In this document: positions 9,122 to 17,034 of the stretch, in pieces
Layout of the letters: each line of letters opens with the position of its first letter
How positions within the stretch are numbered: the first letter of the stretch is position 1
Origin: Verrucomicrobiales bacterium
GTDB lineage: Bacteria; Verrucomicrobiota; Verrucomicrobiia; Limisphaerales; UBA11358
Direction of reading: 5' to 3'
DNA: 64,000 nt
Assembly: GCA_028712475.1 (NCBI GenBank)
Contig: JAQTQB010000007.1
Location: 89,094 to 153,093 of the forward strand
Made by a program: the position numbers and the translations under genes
The notes under the pieces: generated by a model
What the model was told of the DNA's origin: nothing
The model's input: the letters and a program-made list of their open reading frames with translations, nothing else
Databases searched by the model: none

Positions 9122-9127
9122 GCATCA
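9060..9127. repeat. Inverted repeat made of cgtgatg units
   Basis: The arm at 9060-9084 has three and a half copies of the 7-base unit tgatgcg; the other arm at 9110-9127 is its inverse (atcacgcatcacgcatca). It sits between rho and the WYL gene and obscures the start of the latter. Confidence 0.8.
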
Positions 9128-9132
9128 ATTTT

Positions 9133-10275
9133 TTAAGTCCCGATGGATAGCTTTGCCAGCAGCTCGTCGTTGGTCTTGTGCTTCTTGAGCGCGGCGGTGA
9201 GCGTCTCCATCGCTTCAATGGGATTCAAGTCCACCATCGTGCGGCGGAGTTTGCGGATGGCTTCAAGATTCTTGGGCGCGAACAATTTTTCCTCCTTGCG
9301 CGTGCCGCTCTTCGGGATGTCAATCGCGGGATACAAACGGCGGTCGGAAAGTTTGCGGTCAAGGATCAACTCCATGTTGCCCGTGCCTTTGAATTCCTGG
9401 AAAATCAGTTCGTCCATGCGCGATCCGGTGTCCACGAGCGCAGTGGCGAGAATCGTGAGCGAGCCACCGTTCTCAATCTTGCGGGCGGAGGCGAACATCT
9501 TGCGCGGAATTTCCAAGGCGCGGGCGTCCACGCCGCCGGTCATCGTGCGGCCGCTGCCGCCGTGAACGCTGTTGTAGGCGCGCGCGACGCGGGTAAGTGA
9601 ATCAAGCAGCACAAACACATCCTTGCCCGCCTCCACCATGCGGCGGCAGCGTTCGATCATGAAGCGCGAAAGGCGGACGTGCGTTTCCAGATCCATGTCA
9701 TTCGACGAGGCGACGACTTCGGCCTTCACCGATCGCTGGAAATCCGTGACTTCTTCCGGGCGCTCGTCAATCAGCAGCACCATCGCGTGAACTTCCGGAT
9801 GATTTGTGGTGATGGCGTTGCAGATCTGCTTGAGGATGGTCGTTTTGCCCGTGCGCGGCGGCGCGACGATGATGCCGCGCGTGCCTTTGCCGATGGGCGT
9901 GACGAGGTCAATCACGCGCGTCTCGATCAAGTCCGGCGTGGTCTCGAGCTGAAATTTTTCCACCGGGTCAATGCTCGTGAGGTTCTCGAAGCGCACGACC
10001 TTCGTGTAGTCCTCAAACGACAGGTCGTTGACTTTCTCCACGGTCTTGAGCTGCGGGCTGGTGCCGCGATGCGGCGGCTGCGTGGTGCCGACGACGTGGC
10101 TGCCTTCGCGCAAAAAATTGCGGCGGATGGTGTCCGGCGTCACGAAAATGTCGGTGGGCTTGGGGTGATAATGGTTGGCGGCGGTGCGCAAAAAACCGAA
10201 ACCTTTCTCGGAAATTTCCAAGTGGCCGGAACCGTGATTGGGAACTTTGTCCCCGTTGTTGTCTGGACTGCTCAT
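9133..10275 (-). CDS. rho: Transcription termination factor Rho
   Basis: This 380-residue protein is the hexameric RNA-dependent ATPase that ends transcription. The cold-shock-like RNA-binding domain is in the first 110 residues (LEISEKGFGFLR). The ATPase core has the P-loop APPRTGKTT, Walker B-like VLLIDERPEEVTDF, the SRFMIERCRR segment and the Q/R-loop region NSVHGGSGRTMTGG. It is shorter than the 419 residues of E. coli Rho because the N-terminal helical domain is minimal. The ATG at 10275 is reasonable; upstream 10276-10454 holds no gene, only a small inverted repeat (gccgtcccg/cgggac). Confidence 0.96.
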   Translation of the reverse strand: MSSPDNNGDKVPNHGSGHLEISEKGFGFLRTAANHYHPKPTDIFVTPDTIRRNFLREGSHVVGTTQPPHRGTSPQLKTVEKVNDLSFEDYTKVVRFENLTSIDPVEKFQLETTPDLIETRVIDLVTPIGKGTRGIIVAPPRTGKTTILKQICNAITTNHPEVHAMVLLIDERPEEVTDFQRSVKAEVVASSNDMDLETHVRLSRFMIERCRRMVEAGKDVFVLLDSLTRVARAYNSVHGGSGRTMTGGVDARALEIPRKMFASARKIENGGSLTILATALVDTGSRMDELIFQEFKGTGNMELILDRKLSDRRLYPAIDIPKSGTRKEEKLFAPKNLEAIRKLRRTMVDLNPIEAMETLTAALKKHKTNDELLAKLSIGT

Positions 10276-10454
10276 ATTATCTGTGTATGCGAAGGCCGGA
10301 ATTTATCCCGCAAACCTGTTTTGAATTTTAGAACTTGGGAAGCCGTCCCGCAAAAACGGGACTAACAAAACCTTCGACGGCCTGATAACTACGCGGAAAC
10401 CCGCATGAATGCAACAAGTATTTTCAAAGTAAATCGCCAGTTGATTAAATTGAA

Positions 10455-11051
10455 TCAGGCTTCTTGGCCAGATTTTTTGTGCATGGACTTTTCCAGTTTA
10501 TCGGCTGAAATATCCAACACATCGGCCAAGATTCTTTGAAATTTTCCGACTTCAACCATGTGGCCTATGTTTTTCCCGGAAGCTTTTATAAGTTCGTTGT
10601 GACACAAAATGTCTAAAACGCGCAATTTTGGAGGTTCTTCCTCTTCGATTTCAAGTCGCTTGGCTACAAATTCATTTAGCTGCTTGTCTGTTATTTCGTT
10701 TCCGGCCAAAACTATTTCTCGCTGTAAACCAAGAAAATTTCGGCACAAATCATTGTGATCGCGCGCGGTTTTTGAACAGCCAATGATTAGGTCAAGTGCG
10801 GCAAATAATGCGACAAGAGAGCCAAAGACGATTGTATAAATTCTATGCTCTGGCTCGGCCCCAATGCTAACAGTGACGGTCGCGCCACCACTAACAACCG
10901 TTAAAAAACTTGTGACAAAACCGATTCTGTCGAAAAACTGGCGGCGACGGGCGTGATAATGGACAGAACGTTGAACCCCGAAAAGCAATTTGTTACGTTG
11001 TTTTTGAATCGGGGACAAAATTGGTAAGCCTAGTTCTGAATGACTGGACAT
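10455..11051 (-). CDS. SLATT-like two-transmembrane protein
   Basis: The protein has 198 residues from the ATG at 11051 (a TTG at 11057 is also in frame). Residues 20-40 are basic/aromatic (VQRSVHYHARRRQFF), followed by two membrane segments at about 43-64 and 71-91 separated by a short acidic loop, then CSKTARDHNDLCRNFLGLQREI. This is the layout of the SLATT domain (two-helix pore-forming effector found with SMODS nucleotidyltransferases and SLOG sensors in bacterial defence). The C-terminal 80 residues are helical and soluble. Base composition is clearly AT-richer than the surrounding genes, suggesting transfer. No nucleotidyltransferase or SLOG gene is next to it. The domain call is from pattern recognition. 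Confidence 0.6.
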   Translation of the reverse strand: MSSHSELGLPILSPIQKQRNKLLFGVQRSVHYHARRRQFFDRIGFVTSFLTVVSGGATVTVSIGAEPEHRIYTIVFGSLVALFAALDLIIGCSKTARDHNDLCRNFLGLQREIVLAGNEITDKQLNEFVAKRLEIEEEEPPKLRVLDILCHNELIKASGKNIGHMVEVGKFQRILADVLDISADKLEKSMHKKSGQEA

Positions 11052-11053
11052 TT

Positions 11054-11230
11054 TCAATCTTCCGGTGGTTCAACTGTGTCACTGATTGGCCTCTCTTGTT
11101 CTGGATGAGAACGGTCTGACCCTTGAATTGCATCTTGGTCGTGTTGCCAATCTCGTCTATTGAGAATTTTTTCATTAGCGAAGTCACTTGAATCTCCCTG
11201 AGAATCGTCGCTGTCGTTTCGTTTTGGCAT
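11054..11230 (-). CDS. Possible small acidic protein before the SLATT-like gene
   Basis: An ATG at 11230 opens 58 codons that end 2 bases before the ATG of the SLATT-like gene, a spacing typical of coupled genes. The product is very hydrophilic (MPKRNDSDDSQGDSSDF and on) and has no known motif. A second reading frame over the same DNA (64 codons, 10993-11187) also looks protein-like and would overlap the downstream start, so which frame is used is unclear. Confidence 0.35.
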   Translation of the reverse strand: MPKRNDSDDSQGDSSDFANEKILNRRDWQHDQDAIQGSDRSHPEQERPISDTVEPPED

Positions 11231-11311
11231 ATTTTTTGGCTTGTTTCGCAATTTTTTCGGGCAAATAAAGCAAAGCGTCAAACAAACAAAGCTAGTTTAC
11301 TTTTATTTGCT

Positions 11312-12295
11312 TCATCCACCCACCGCCGCGCGCGCTTCAGCTGCGAGCGGCGTGCTCAAGTAACGTTCGCCCGTCGAGCAGGCAATCGTCACAATCGTCT
11401 TGCCCTTGTTCTCCGGACGGTTGGCCACTTCAATCGCGGCGACGACATTTGCGCCGGTGGAAATGCCGACCAGCAATCCTTCTTCCTTCGCCAGCCGCCG
11501 CGCCATCGCAAACGCGTCGTCGTTGGAAACCTGCACGCACTCGACGATCTGCGGATTGCCCGCGCTGTCCTTCAAATGCAAGTTCTGCGGAACGAATCCC
11601 GCACCCGTGCCCTGAATCTTGTGCGGGCCGGGCTTGACCGGCTGACCGGCAAGCGTCTGTGAAATGACCGGCGAATCTTTCGGCTCAACGGCGATGGCCT
11701 GGAACGACGGCTTCTTCGGCTTGATGACTTCCACGCAGCCGGTGATCGTCCCGCCCGTGCCGACGGCAGAGACAAGAATGTCAATCTTACCATCCGTGTC
11801 GTCCCAAAGTTCCACGGCGGTGGTCTTCGCGTGGATGGCCGGATTCGCCGGATTGTTGAACTGCTGCGGAATCCAGGAGTTCGGCGTTTCCTTCGCCAGA
11901 GTTTCCGCGCGCGCGATCGCGCCCTTCATGCCTTCCGCGCCGGGCGTCAGCACGAGCTTCGCGCCGAGCATCGCCAGCAACGTGCGGCGTTCGACCGACA
12001 TCGTTTCTGGCATCGTGAGAATCAACTGATAACCCTTGGCCGCCGCGACGAACGCGAGGGCGATGCCGGTGTTGCCGCTCGTCGGCTCGATGATGACGGT
12101 GTCTTTCTTCAACACGCCGCGCTTCTCGGCGTCTTCAATCATCGCCATGCCGATACGATCCTTGACGCTGCCAAGCGGATTAAAAAATTCGCACTTGAGG
12201 AGAATCGTCGCGCCTGCGCCGGCGGTGACCTTGTTCAGTTTGACGAGCGGCGTGCGGCCGACGGTTTCGATGATGTTGTTGTAAATGCGTCCCAT
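11312..12295 (-). CDS. cysK: Cysteine synthase A (O-acetylserine sulfhydrylase)
   Basis: This 327-residue, PLP-dependent, cytoplasmic enzyme makes L-cysteine from O-acetylserine and sulfide. The PLP lysine is in LGSVKDRIG near residue 45, the substrate loop is [10 protein letters not shown], the phosphate-binding GTGGT follows near 180, and VGISTGANV lies near 270. Length and motifs match CysK rather than the thiosulfate-using CysM, although the two are hard to separate by eye. Downstream (11054-11311) lies the AT-rich island. Confidence 0.93.
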   Translation of the reverse strand: MGRIYNNIIETVGRTPLVKLNKVTAGAGATILLKCEFFNPLGSVKDRIGMAMIEDAEKRGVLKKDTVIIEPTSGNTGIALAFVAAAKGYQLILTMPETMSVERRTLLAMLGAKLVLTPGAEGMKGAIARAETLAKETPNSWIPQQFNNPANPAIHAKTTAVELWDDTDGKIDILVSAVGTGGTITGCVEVIKPKKPSFQAIAVEPKDSPVISQTLAGQPVKPGPHKIQGTGAGFVPQNLHLKDSAGNPQIVECVQVSNDDAFAMARRLAKEEGLLVGISTGANVVAAIEVANRPENKGKTIVTIACSTGERYLSTPLAAEARAAVGG

Positions 12296-12497
12296 AAATT
12301 TTTTGCGGTTAAGTTGTCTGCGTGAGCCTGCGTAAAGTTGGGCAGAATGTGGCGGGCGGGCAAGTCATTTTTATCTGCAAAAGAAACATCGAACATTCAA
12401 CATTCAACTTCGAACGTCCAATGAAGGTGGATTCTACGGCTTGTTTCAATTCGATATTGAGCGTTGAATGTTCGGCGTTGAATGTTTCCCCGTCCCT

Positions 12498-12539
12498 AAA
12501 ACAATAAGTCCCTGCCCGACCTTTCGGTCAGACAGGGAC
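12498..12539 (-). terminator. Intrinsic terminator of the minus-strand RNA
   Basis: On the minus strand gtccctg (12533-12539) pairs with cagggac (12508-12514). The inner stem gacc-GAAA-ggtc is closed by a GNRA tetraloop. It is followed by ttattgtttt (12507-12498). This is a strong rho-independent terminator oriented for minus-strand transcription. Confidence 0.85.
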
Positions 12540-13400
12540 AAATGGGGGATGGGAGTTCGCCATGCTCTCTTTCCCGGACTGACATTCGGCGCGCCCTTTT
12601 CAGGGGCTGTCAGCTTCCCGACGCCATTCTCCACGGCAAGCGGAGTTTCCGGCCTCGTAGCAGGGCCGTCCAGCGCCTTGCGGCGTCTGGATTTCGAGTG
12701 AGGCTTTTCAGCTCGCTTCAACTGGTGGTTGCGCCACCGGCCTGCGAACCAGGTTGAGACACGCCTATGATTTTCTTTCGCGTCTCCACCATTAGCACCG
12801 GGTCTGCCGCTGTTTTTGACAGCGCGTTCGCCCCGTGCCACGGGTCTCGCCTCTTCACTCTCAGGTTGCTTTTCAATCACAGCCCGGCGGTGTCGTTTTT
12901 AACATCGCCGACGCTCGGAAGGTTTTCACGCGGCCTGCCCAGCCTGCGTGTCCTTCCCGGTTCGAACGCTCTTTTTGTCCCGCTTTTCGGCGTCTTTCGC
13001 TTGGCGGTCTCAACTTTTTATTTTTGAACCCGCCAGAGTCGTCCGTCCGTGCTGATGCACAGTAGCAACCGTTTACCCTCCGGGGTAACTGCGATTCATC
13101 CAGGCTCGAAACCTGCCCGGACTACTTGACTCGGTCTGGAACGGTTTCTAATCGCCCCTCGCCGCCTAGTTCCATCTTTCGCGTTACTGGCACGCGCGAA
13201 CGTGCCAGAGGAACTGGTGAATACTGCCTCCGCCGGATCTTTCGATCTGGTTCCAGAGGAGCCGGGTCAACCAGCCTGACCCGACCTTTCCCCAGTCGCC
13301 TGGGATTATCTTTGAGATTTCCGGCTGCAATTTTACTCGCTGCCGTCCGTCTCGGTTCTTTCAATGAACTGTGAACAGCATAACCTGTTTTCCGCTTCCG
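12498..13400 (-). ncRNA. Candidate large structured non-coding RNA (about 0.9 kb)
   Basis: Between cysK and the gene at 13628 there is 1.3 kb without a convincing protein. Read on the minus strand, it is a nearly continuous series of hairpins joined by short A-rich linkers. Examples (plus coordinates): 13236-13247 (gatc stem, GAAA loop), 13187-13208 (8-bp stem ctggcacg), 13073-13088 (ttaccc stem), 12917-12957 (ggaagg stem enclosing cacgc/gcgtg), 12809-12824 (cgctgt stem), 12724-12738 (ggtgg stem), 12670-12690 (GCAA tetraloop) and 12579-12613 (ctgaca stem enclosing gccc/gggc). The loops read as GNRA only on the minus strand, and the run ends in an intrinsic terminator at 12498-12539. It does not match the core motifs I know of RNase P RNA, tmRNA, 6S RNA or group II intron domain V. 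The 5' end is an estimate. Confidence 0.7.
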
Positions 13401-13627
13401 ACAACGAATTGATATGCACAGCTTATTCACCAAAGCGCGCGTAAGGAGAACGTGTGAACAATTCAAATTTGCCTGTCAAATCACGCAATTCTCATTTCGC
13501 ACCCGCGAATTATTCACCGTTTTTTTCAGGTCGGAGAGGTCTGCGGTGAACAAGTTCCGGACATTGCATTTCACAAAAACCCGGCTCGACATGAAATGCT
13601 GGCAGACGCAAAATTTCATTCGTTGAT

Positions 13628-14185
13628 ATGAAACGCCACCTTCCATTCGCGCTCACAACCTTGCGGCTGCTGCTTGGCCCGGTCGCTTTGACTTGTGCGC
13701 TGACGGATGTTCCGCGCTGGGTTTATCTGCCGATTCTGGTCACCGGCACGCTTTCCGATATTTATGACGGCATCCTCGCACGGCGCTTTGGCGTGGCCAC
13801 CCCTGCCCTGCGGCGTTACGACAGCGTGACGGATGTGATTTATTATCTGTTCATCCTCGCCGCCGCCTTTCTGCTCTGTAAAACGGTGATCACGCAAAAC
13901 TGGCTGCTCATCGCGCTCATCCTGCTGTCGGAGGCAGGCAGCATTCTCGTCTGCTACGCCCGCTTTGGAAAATATCCGGCAACACATTCTTACCTGGCAA
14001 AATTTTACGGCCTGTGCCTGCTCGCCGCGCTCATCGCCCTGCTCGTCTTTAATGCCGGAAACTGGGTCGTCATTGCCCTGACCATCGTTGCGCTCACGAC
14101 AAATCTTGAAATCATCGCCATCCATTTCCTCATGAACACGCCGCCGGTGGATGTGCGCTCCATTTTCGCGCTGCTAAAAAGATAA
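13628..14185 (+). CDS. CDP-alcohol phosphatidyltransferase family membrane protein
   Basis: The 185-residue protein has about five or six membrane segments and the family motif beginning SDIYDGILARRF at about residues 42-53, continuing to YDSVTD. These enzymes transfer a phospho-group from a CDP-alcohol to another alcohol in membrane lipid synthesis (PgsA, PssA and relatives). The consensus is D-x2-DG-x2-AR-x8/9-G-x3-D-x3-D. All four Asp residues are present, but the second Gly is replaced by Leu (ATPALRRYD). The acceptor is not identifiable. Confidence 0.8.
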   Translation: MKRHLPFALTTLRLLLGPVALTCALTDVPRWVYLPILVTGTLSDIYDGILARRFGVATPALRRYDSVTDVIYYLFILAAAFLLCKTVITQNWLLIALILLSEAGSILVCYARFGKYPATHSYLAKFYGLCLLAALIALLVFNAGNWVVIALTIVALTTNLEIIAIHFLMNTPPVDVRSIFALLKR

Positions 14186-14189
14186 AATT

Positions 14190-14249
14190 GAGCAGCGAAC
14201 ATCAGTTCGCTCCGATTTTTGGAATGAGGCGATTCACATCGGCTGCTAC
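14190..14249. repeat. Dispersed repeat, family A copy
   Basis: The arm gagcagcgaacatcagttcg at 14190 and the inverse arm gcgattcacatcggctgcta ending at 14249 match the family A palindrome at 40759-40828. It lies just after the phosphatidyltransferase stop codon. Confidence 0.7.
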
Positions 14250-14253
14250 AAAT

Positions 14254-14281
14254 AAAAAAGGCCGCCCTTGCGGACGGCCTT
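14254..14281 (-). terminator. Intrinsic terminator for the small basic protein gene
   Basis: On the minus strand aaggccgtcc-GCAA-gggcggcctt forms a GC-rich hairpin with a GNRA loop, followed by a run of six T (14259-14254). It lies 21 bases after the stop of the 35-residue gene. Confidence 0.85.
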
Positions 14282-14301
14282 GGTTGAATCACAAAAAAAA
14301 T

Positions 14302-14409
14302 TTACTTCTTCGTCTTGGCGGCTTTCTTCGTTTTCACGATGGCCTTTTTGCGTTTGATGTAAGCCTTGCGGCGTTTTTTATGTTCAGCTTTGTTCAGTTG
14401 TTTGCCCAT
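14302..14409 (-). CDS. Small Lys/Arg-rich protein (35 residues)
   Basis: The ORF runs from the ATG at 14409 to the TAA at 14302-14304 and encodes MGKQLNKAEHKKRRKAYIKR and a further Lys/Ala tail; more than half the residues are Lys or Arg. It has its own intrinsic terminator. Such short basic proteins are usually ribosome-associated or nucleic-acid binding. I recall similar MGKQLNK-type proteins in Verrucomicrobia but cannot name a family. The next gene, divergent on the plus strand, starts 45 bases away, so both promoters must share or overlap in that gap. Confidence 0.7.
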   Translation of the reverse strand: MGKQLNKAEHKKRRKAYIKRKKAIVKTKKAAKTKK

Positions 14410-14454
14410 AAGTGTCTTTACTTTGATCGCGTGTTGCGGTTTTGTGGACGCACT

Positions 14455-14982
14455 ATGAAAGTTTACGCGCAACGATTCAACATCTTTTTCGCACTGGCGA
14501 TGGCAGCGGCCCTGGTTAGCGGCTGCCAGACGGACAAGAAAAAGGACGAAATCAGCGTGTTGCGCGTCCATCTACAGGCCAGCCCACACACCGTCGGCGC
14601 CACCGTGAATGTGTCCGTGCTGCGATCCAATCCCGTGAGCGTGACAATCGCGCACGACCCAATCCTGACGGAAGCAAACGTCGTCGCCGCGCGGGTCATC
14701 GAGACGCCCGGCGGCTTTGCCATTGAAATCCAGTTTGATGAAAGCGCCTCGCTGATGCTGGAACAATATTCCTCCGCCAATCCCGGACTCCACTTCGTCA
14801 TCTTCGGCCAGTGGGGTGAAAAAATCGCTGATGCACGCTGGCTGGCTGCGCCGCTGATCACGCACCGCATCGCCAACGGACAACTGGCTTTTACGCCGGA
14901 CATCACCCGCGCCCAGGCCGACCGCTTTGTCTCCGGCCTCAACAACGTCGCCAAAAAATTGAAAAAGGGAATTTTCAAATGA
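14455..14982 (+). CDS. Lipoprotein with a SecD P1-head-like domain
   Basis: The protein has 175 residues from the ATG at 14455, chosen because a lipoprotein signal follows at once (lipobox LVSGC at about residues 20-24). The mature part resembles the periplasmic P1 head of SecD: GGFAIEIQFDESA, then APLITHRIANGQLAF and a final ITRAQADRFVSGLN segment. In SecD this head contacts the translocating chain; here it stands alone on a lipid anchor. Its stop overlaps the next gene's start (ATGA), so it is coupled to the M23 peptidase. Confidence 0.65.
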   Translation: MKVYAQRFNIFFALAMAAALVSGCQTDKKKDEISVLRVHLQASPHTVGATVNVSVLRSNPVSVTIAHDPILTEANVVAARVIETPGGFAIEIQFDESASLMLEQYSSANPGLHFVIFGQWGEKIADARWLAAPLITHRIANGQLAFTPDITRAQADRFVSGLNNVAKKLKKGIFK

Positions 14983-16004
14983 CTGGGGCCGCCGGTCGCC
15001 GCGCCATTTTATCCGCCGCCGCAGTTTTTTTTTGCTGCGCACAAATGTTCGCGCAAACACCGTTTCAGTTTCCCACCGCCAACCACTCGCTTTATCAAGT
15101 CGGGGACGAACTTAAATTTTTTGCGCCCACCGCGCCGGACAAGCCGTGGACGAGCGGCAGCTTCGGCTGCGTGCGCAACGGCGGCTGGCGGATGCACGAA
15201 GGCCTGGACATCCGCCATTTGCAGACCGACCGGCGAGGTGAACCGACCGACCCCGTCATGGCCAGCACCGATGGCACGGTGGCTTATTTCAACAAAAAAT
15301 CAGGGCTGTCGAATTACGGAAATTACATCGTCGTGCGGCACGTCATTGAAGGCATTGAGATTTATTCGCTCTACGCCCATTTGAGCAAAATCAGTTCCGA
15401 CTTGAAAATCGGCGCGCCGGTCAGGGCGGGCGAAGTCATCGGCACGATGGGGCGCACGTCCAACGCCGAGACCATCGCCAAAGACCGGGCGCACGTTCAT
15501 TTTGAACTGAACCTTCTCGTGAATGAAAAGTTTGCGGACTGGTTCAAAAAGAAAAATCCCGGCGAGCGTAATGACCACGGCGGATGGAACGGCCAGAATC
15601 TCTTCGGCCTCGACCCGCGCGAGATTCTGGTCGGCGAACATAACCCGGTCAAAAAATTCAGCCTGCTGGATTATTTGCGCGGCCAGACCGAACTGTGCCG
15701 CGTGCTGGTGCGGGCGGCGAATTTTCCGTATCTGAAACGCTACCCTGCGCTCGTCCTGAAAAATCCAGTGGCGGAAAAGGAAGGCGTGGCCGGTTACGAA
15801 ATGGTTTTGAATTACAACGGCCTGCCTTTCGCCCTGCTGCCGCGCGCCGCATCGGAAATCAAAGGAGGCGGGAAATTTCAACTGCTTTCGGTGAATGAGA
15901 GAGAATACCGCGCCAACCCCTGCCGCAAACTCGTGGTGAAGCGCGGCAGCCGCTGGCAATTGACCGACGCCGGAATCCGCGAGCTGGAATTGCTGACGTA
16001 TTAA
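14979..16004 (+). CDS. M23 family zinc metallopeptidase (murein endopeptidase type)
   Basis: The 341-residue protein has a signal peptide (residues 1-26, ending FAQ). The LytM/M23 site is visible: HEGLDI near residue 68 (H and D as zinc ligands), then the beta-core with GNYIVVRHVIEG and YSLYAHL, and HVHFELN near residue 170 (H-x-H). It should cleave peptide cross-links in the cell wall from the periplasmic side. The C-terminal half (about 185-341) has no named domain. Translation is coupled to the upstream SecD-head-like lipoprotein. Confidence 0.88.
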   Translation: MTGAAGRRAILSAAAVFFCCAQMFAQTPFQFPTANHSLYQVGDELKFFAPTAPDKPWTSGSFGCVRNGGWRMHEGLDIRHLQTDRRGEPTDPVMASTDGTVAYFNKKSGLSNYGNYIVVRHVIEGIEIYSLYAHLSKISSDLKIGAPVRAGEVIGTMGRTSNAETIAKDRAHVHFELNLLVNEKFADWFKKKNPGERNDHGGWNGQNLFGLDPREILVGEHNPVKKFSLLDYLRGQTELCRVLVRAANFPYLKRYPALVLKNPVAEKEGVAGYEMVLNYNGLPFALLPRAASEIKGGGKFQLLSVNEREYRANPCRKLVVKRGSRWQLTDAGIRELELLTY

Positions 16005-16067
16005 TAATCTGCGGGAGAAAATCCGGTTGCGAATGCTTTAGATGGGAATACTTTTACTCCAGCTTCC

Positions 16068-16988
16068 ATGCGTGATAAGCAGACATTACACTGTCAGCGG
16101 CGGATTTTCGCCAGCGCATTCACTTTGATTGAATTGCTGGTCGTCATCGCCATCATTGCCATTCTGGCGGCGATGCTGCTGCCGGCATTGAGCAAAGCCA
16201 GGTTCAAAGCCTACGGCATCCAGTGCATGAATAATCACCGGCAACTGGCAATCGCCTGGAAAATGTATGTGGACGACAGCAGCGATTTCCTGCCTTACGC
16301 CAGCCATTGGCCTTATGCTTCCGCAGATCTCGCCAAAGAAAATAAATATGCCTGGGTGACCGGACAGGTGGATTTCAATCCCAATAACCCGTCGAATTGG
16401 GATGTGAACCAGGACATCAAAAACAGCCCGCTGTGGCCCTATTGCGGCAACAGCACGGCCATTTGGAAATGCCCGGCGGATTTTTCCTTCGTGACTGTAA
16501 ACGGCGAGCAAAAACCCCGCGTGCGCAGCATGTCCATGAACCTTTGGATCGGGGGATTTATTGGCTATGACGGCGGATTGTCCGGCGGCAGGGGCTGGGT
16601 AAATCCGCCCGCATATCCTCCGGGAACGCGCGGCGGCAACCCCTGGCGCGTGTATCTTAAAACGGGCGAATTTATCAACCCCGGCCCGTCAGAAATTTTC
16701 CTGCTGCTGGACATGCGTGAAGACAGCATTGATTGGGGCAACTTCGCCACCGACATGCGCGGCTGGCCGGATGACCCTGCGCAGGACAACTTCTATGACC
16801 TTCCCGGAAGCTATCATCATCGCGCCGGCGGATTTTCATTTGTGGACGGTCATGCTGAAATAAAACACTGGCAGGATGACCGCACCATGCCACATGTGGT
16901 CAACAGCGGGCTGATTCCCGACCAATACGCTTGTCCAAATAATCCCGACGTGTTCTGGCTGCAGCAACACGCCACCCGCCTCAAATAG
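16068..16988 (+). CDS. Type II secretion/type IV pilin-like protein (prepilin signal, H-X9-DG tail)
   Basis: This 306-residue protein carries the class III prepilin signal: [20 protein letters not shown] with the processing site just before F and Glu at position +5. After the hydrophobic helix comes a large globular domain and near the C-terminus the [13 protein letters not shown] motif found in Verrucomicrobia and Planctomycetes pseudopilin-like proteins (DUF1559-like). Prepilin peptidase and the secretion ATPase are not in this window. It is probably a minor pilin or surface structural protein. Confidence 0.88.
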   Translation: MRDKQTLHCQRRIFASAFTLIELLVVIAIIAILAAMLLPALSKARFKAYGIQCMNNHRQLAIAWKMYVDDSSDFLPYASHWPYASADLAKENKYAWVTGQVDFNPNNPSNWDVNQDIKNSPLWPYCGNSTAIWKCPADFSFVTVNGEQKPRVRSMSMNLWIGGFIGYDGGLSGGRGWVNPPAYPPGTRGGNPWRVYLKTGEFINPGPSEIFLLLDMREDSIDWGNFATDMRGWPDDPAQDNFYDLPGSYHHRAGGFSFVDGHAEIKHWQDDRTMPHVVNSGLIPDQYACPNNPDVFWLQQHATRLK

Positions 16989-17034
16989 CAACAACCCGCT
17001 TGGTTTAGTTGATCGCACCGCATAACCTGCTGGC

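Noticed and set aside
12446..12880. Open frame of 144 codons on the minus strand and others on the plus strand (12468-12701, 12767-13065)
   Set aside because: They are Arg/Ser/Pro-rich and without motifs, and their DNA is a run of RNA-type hairpins; the frames are more likely by-products of GC-rich structure.
12940..12980. tRNA-like ggttcgaacg in the structured region
   Set aside because: No cloverleaf can be built around it; it takes part in the larger hairpin system.
12498..13400. Group II intron or RNase P RNA
   Set aside because: I find no domain V-like hairpin, no GTGCG-type 5' end and no reverse transcriptase, and no RNase P signature such as gaaagtccgggc in context. A covariance search would decide.
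13474..13479. Perfect -35 box (ttgaca, minus strand) upstream of the structured RNA
   Set aside because: No good -10 hexamer at 16-18 bases downstream, so I do not call a promoter.
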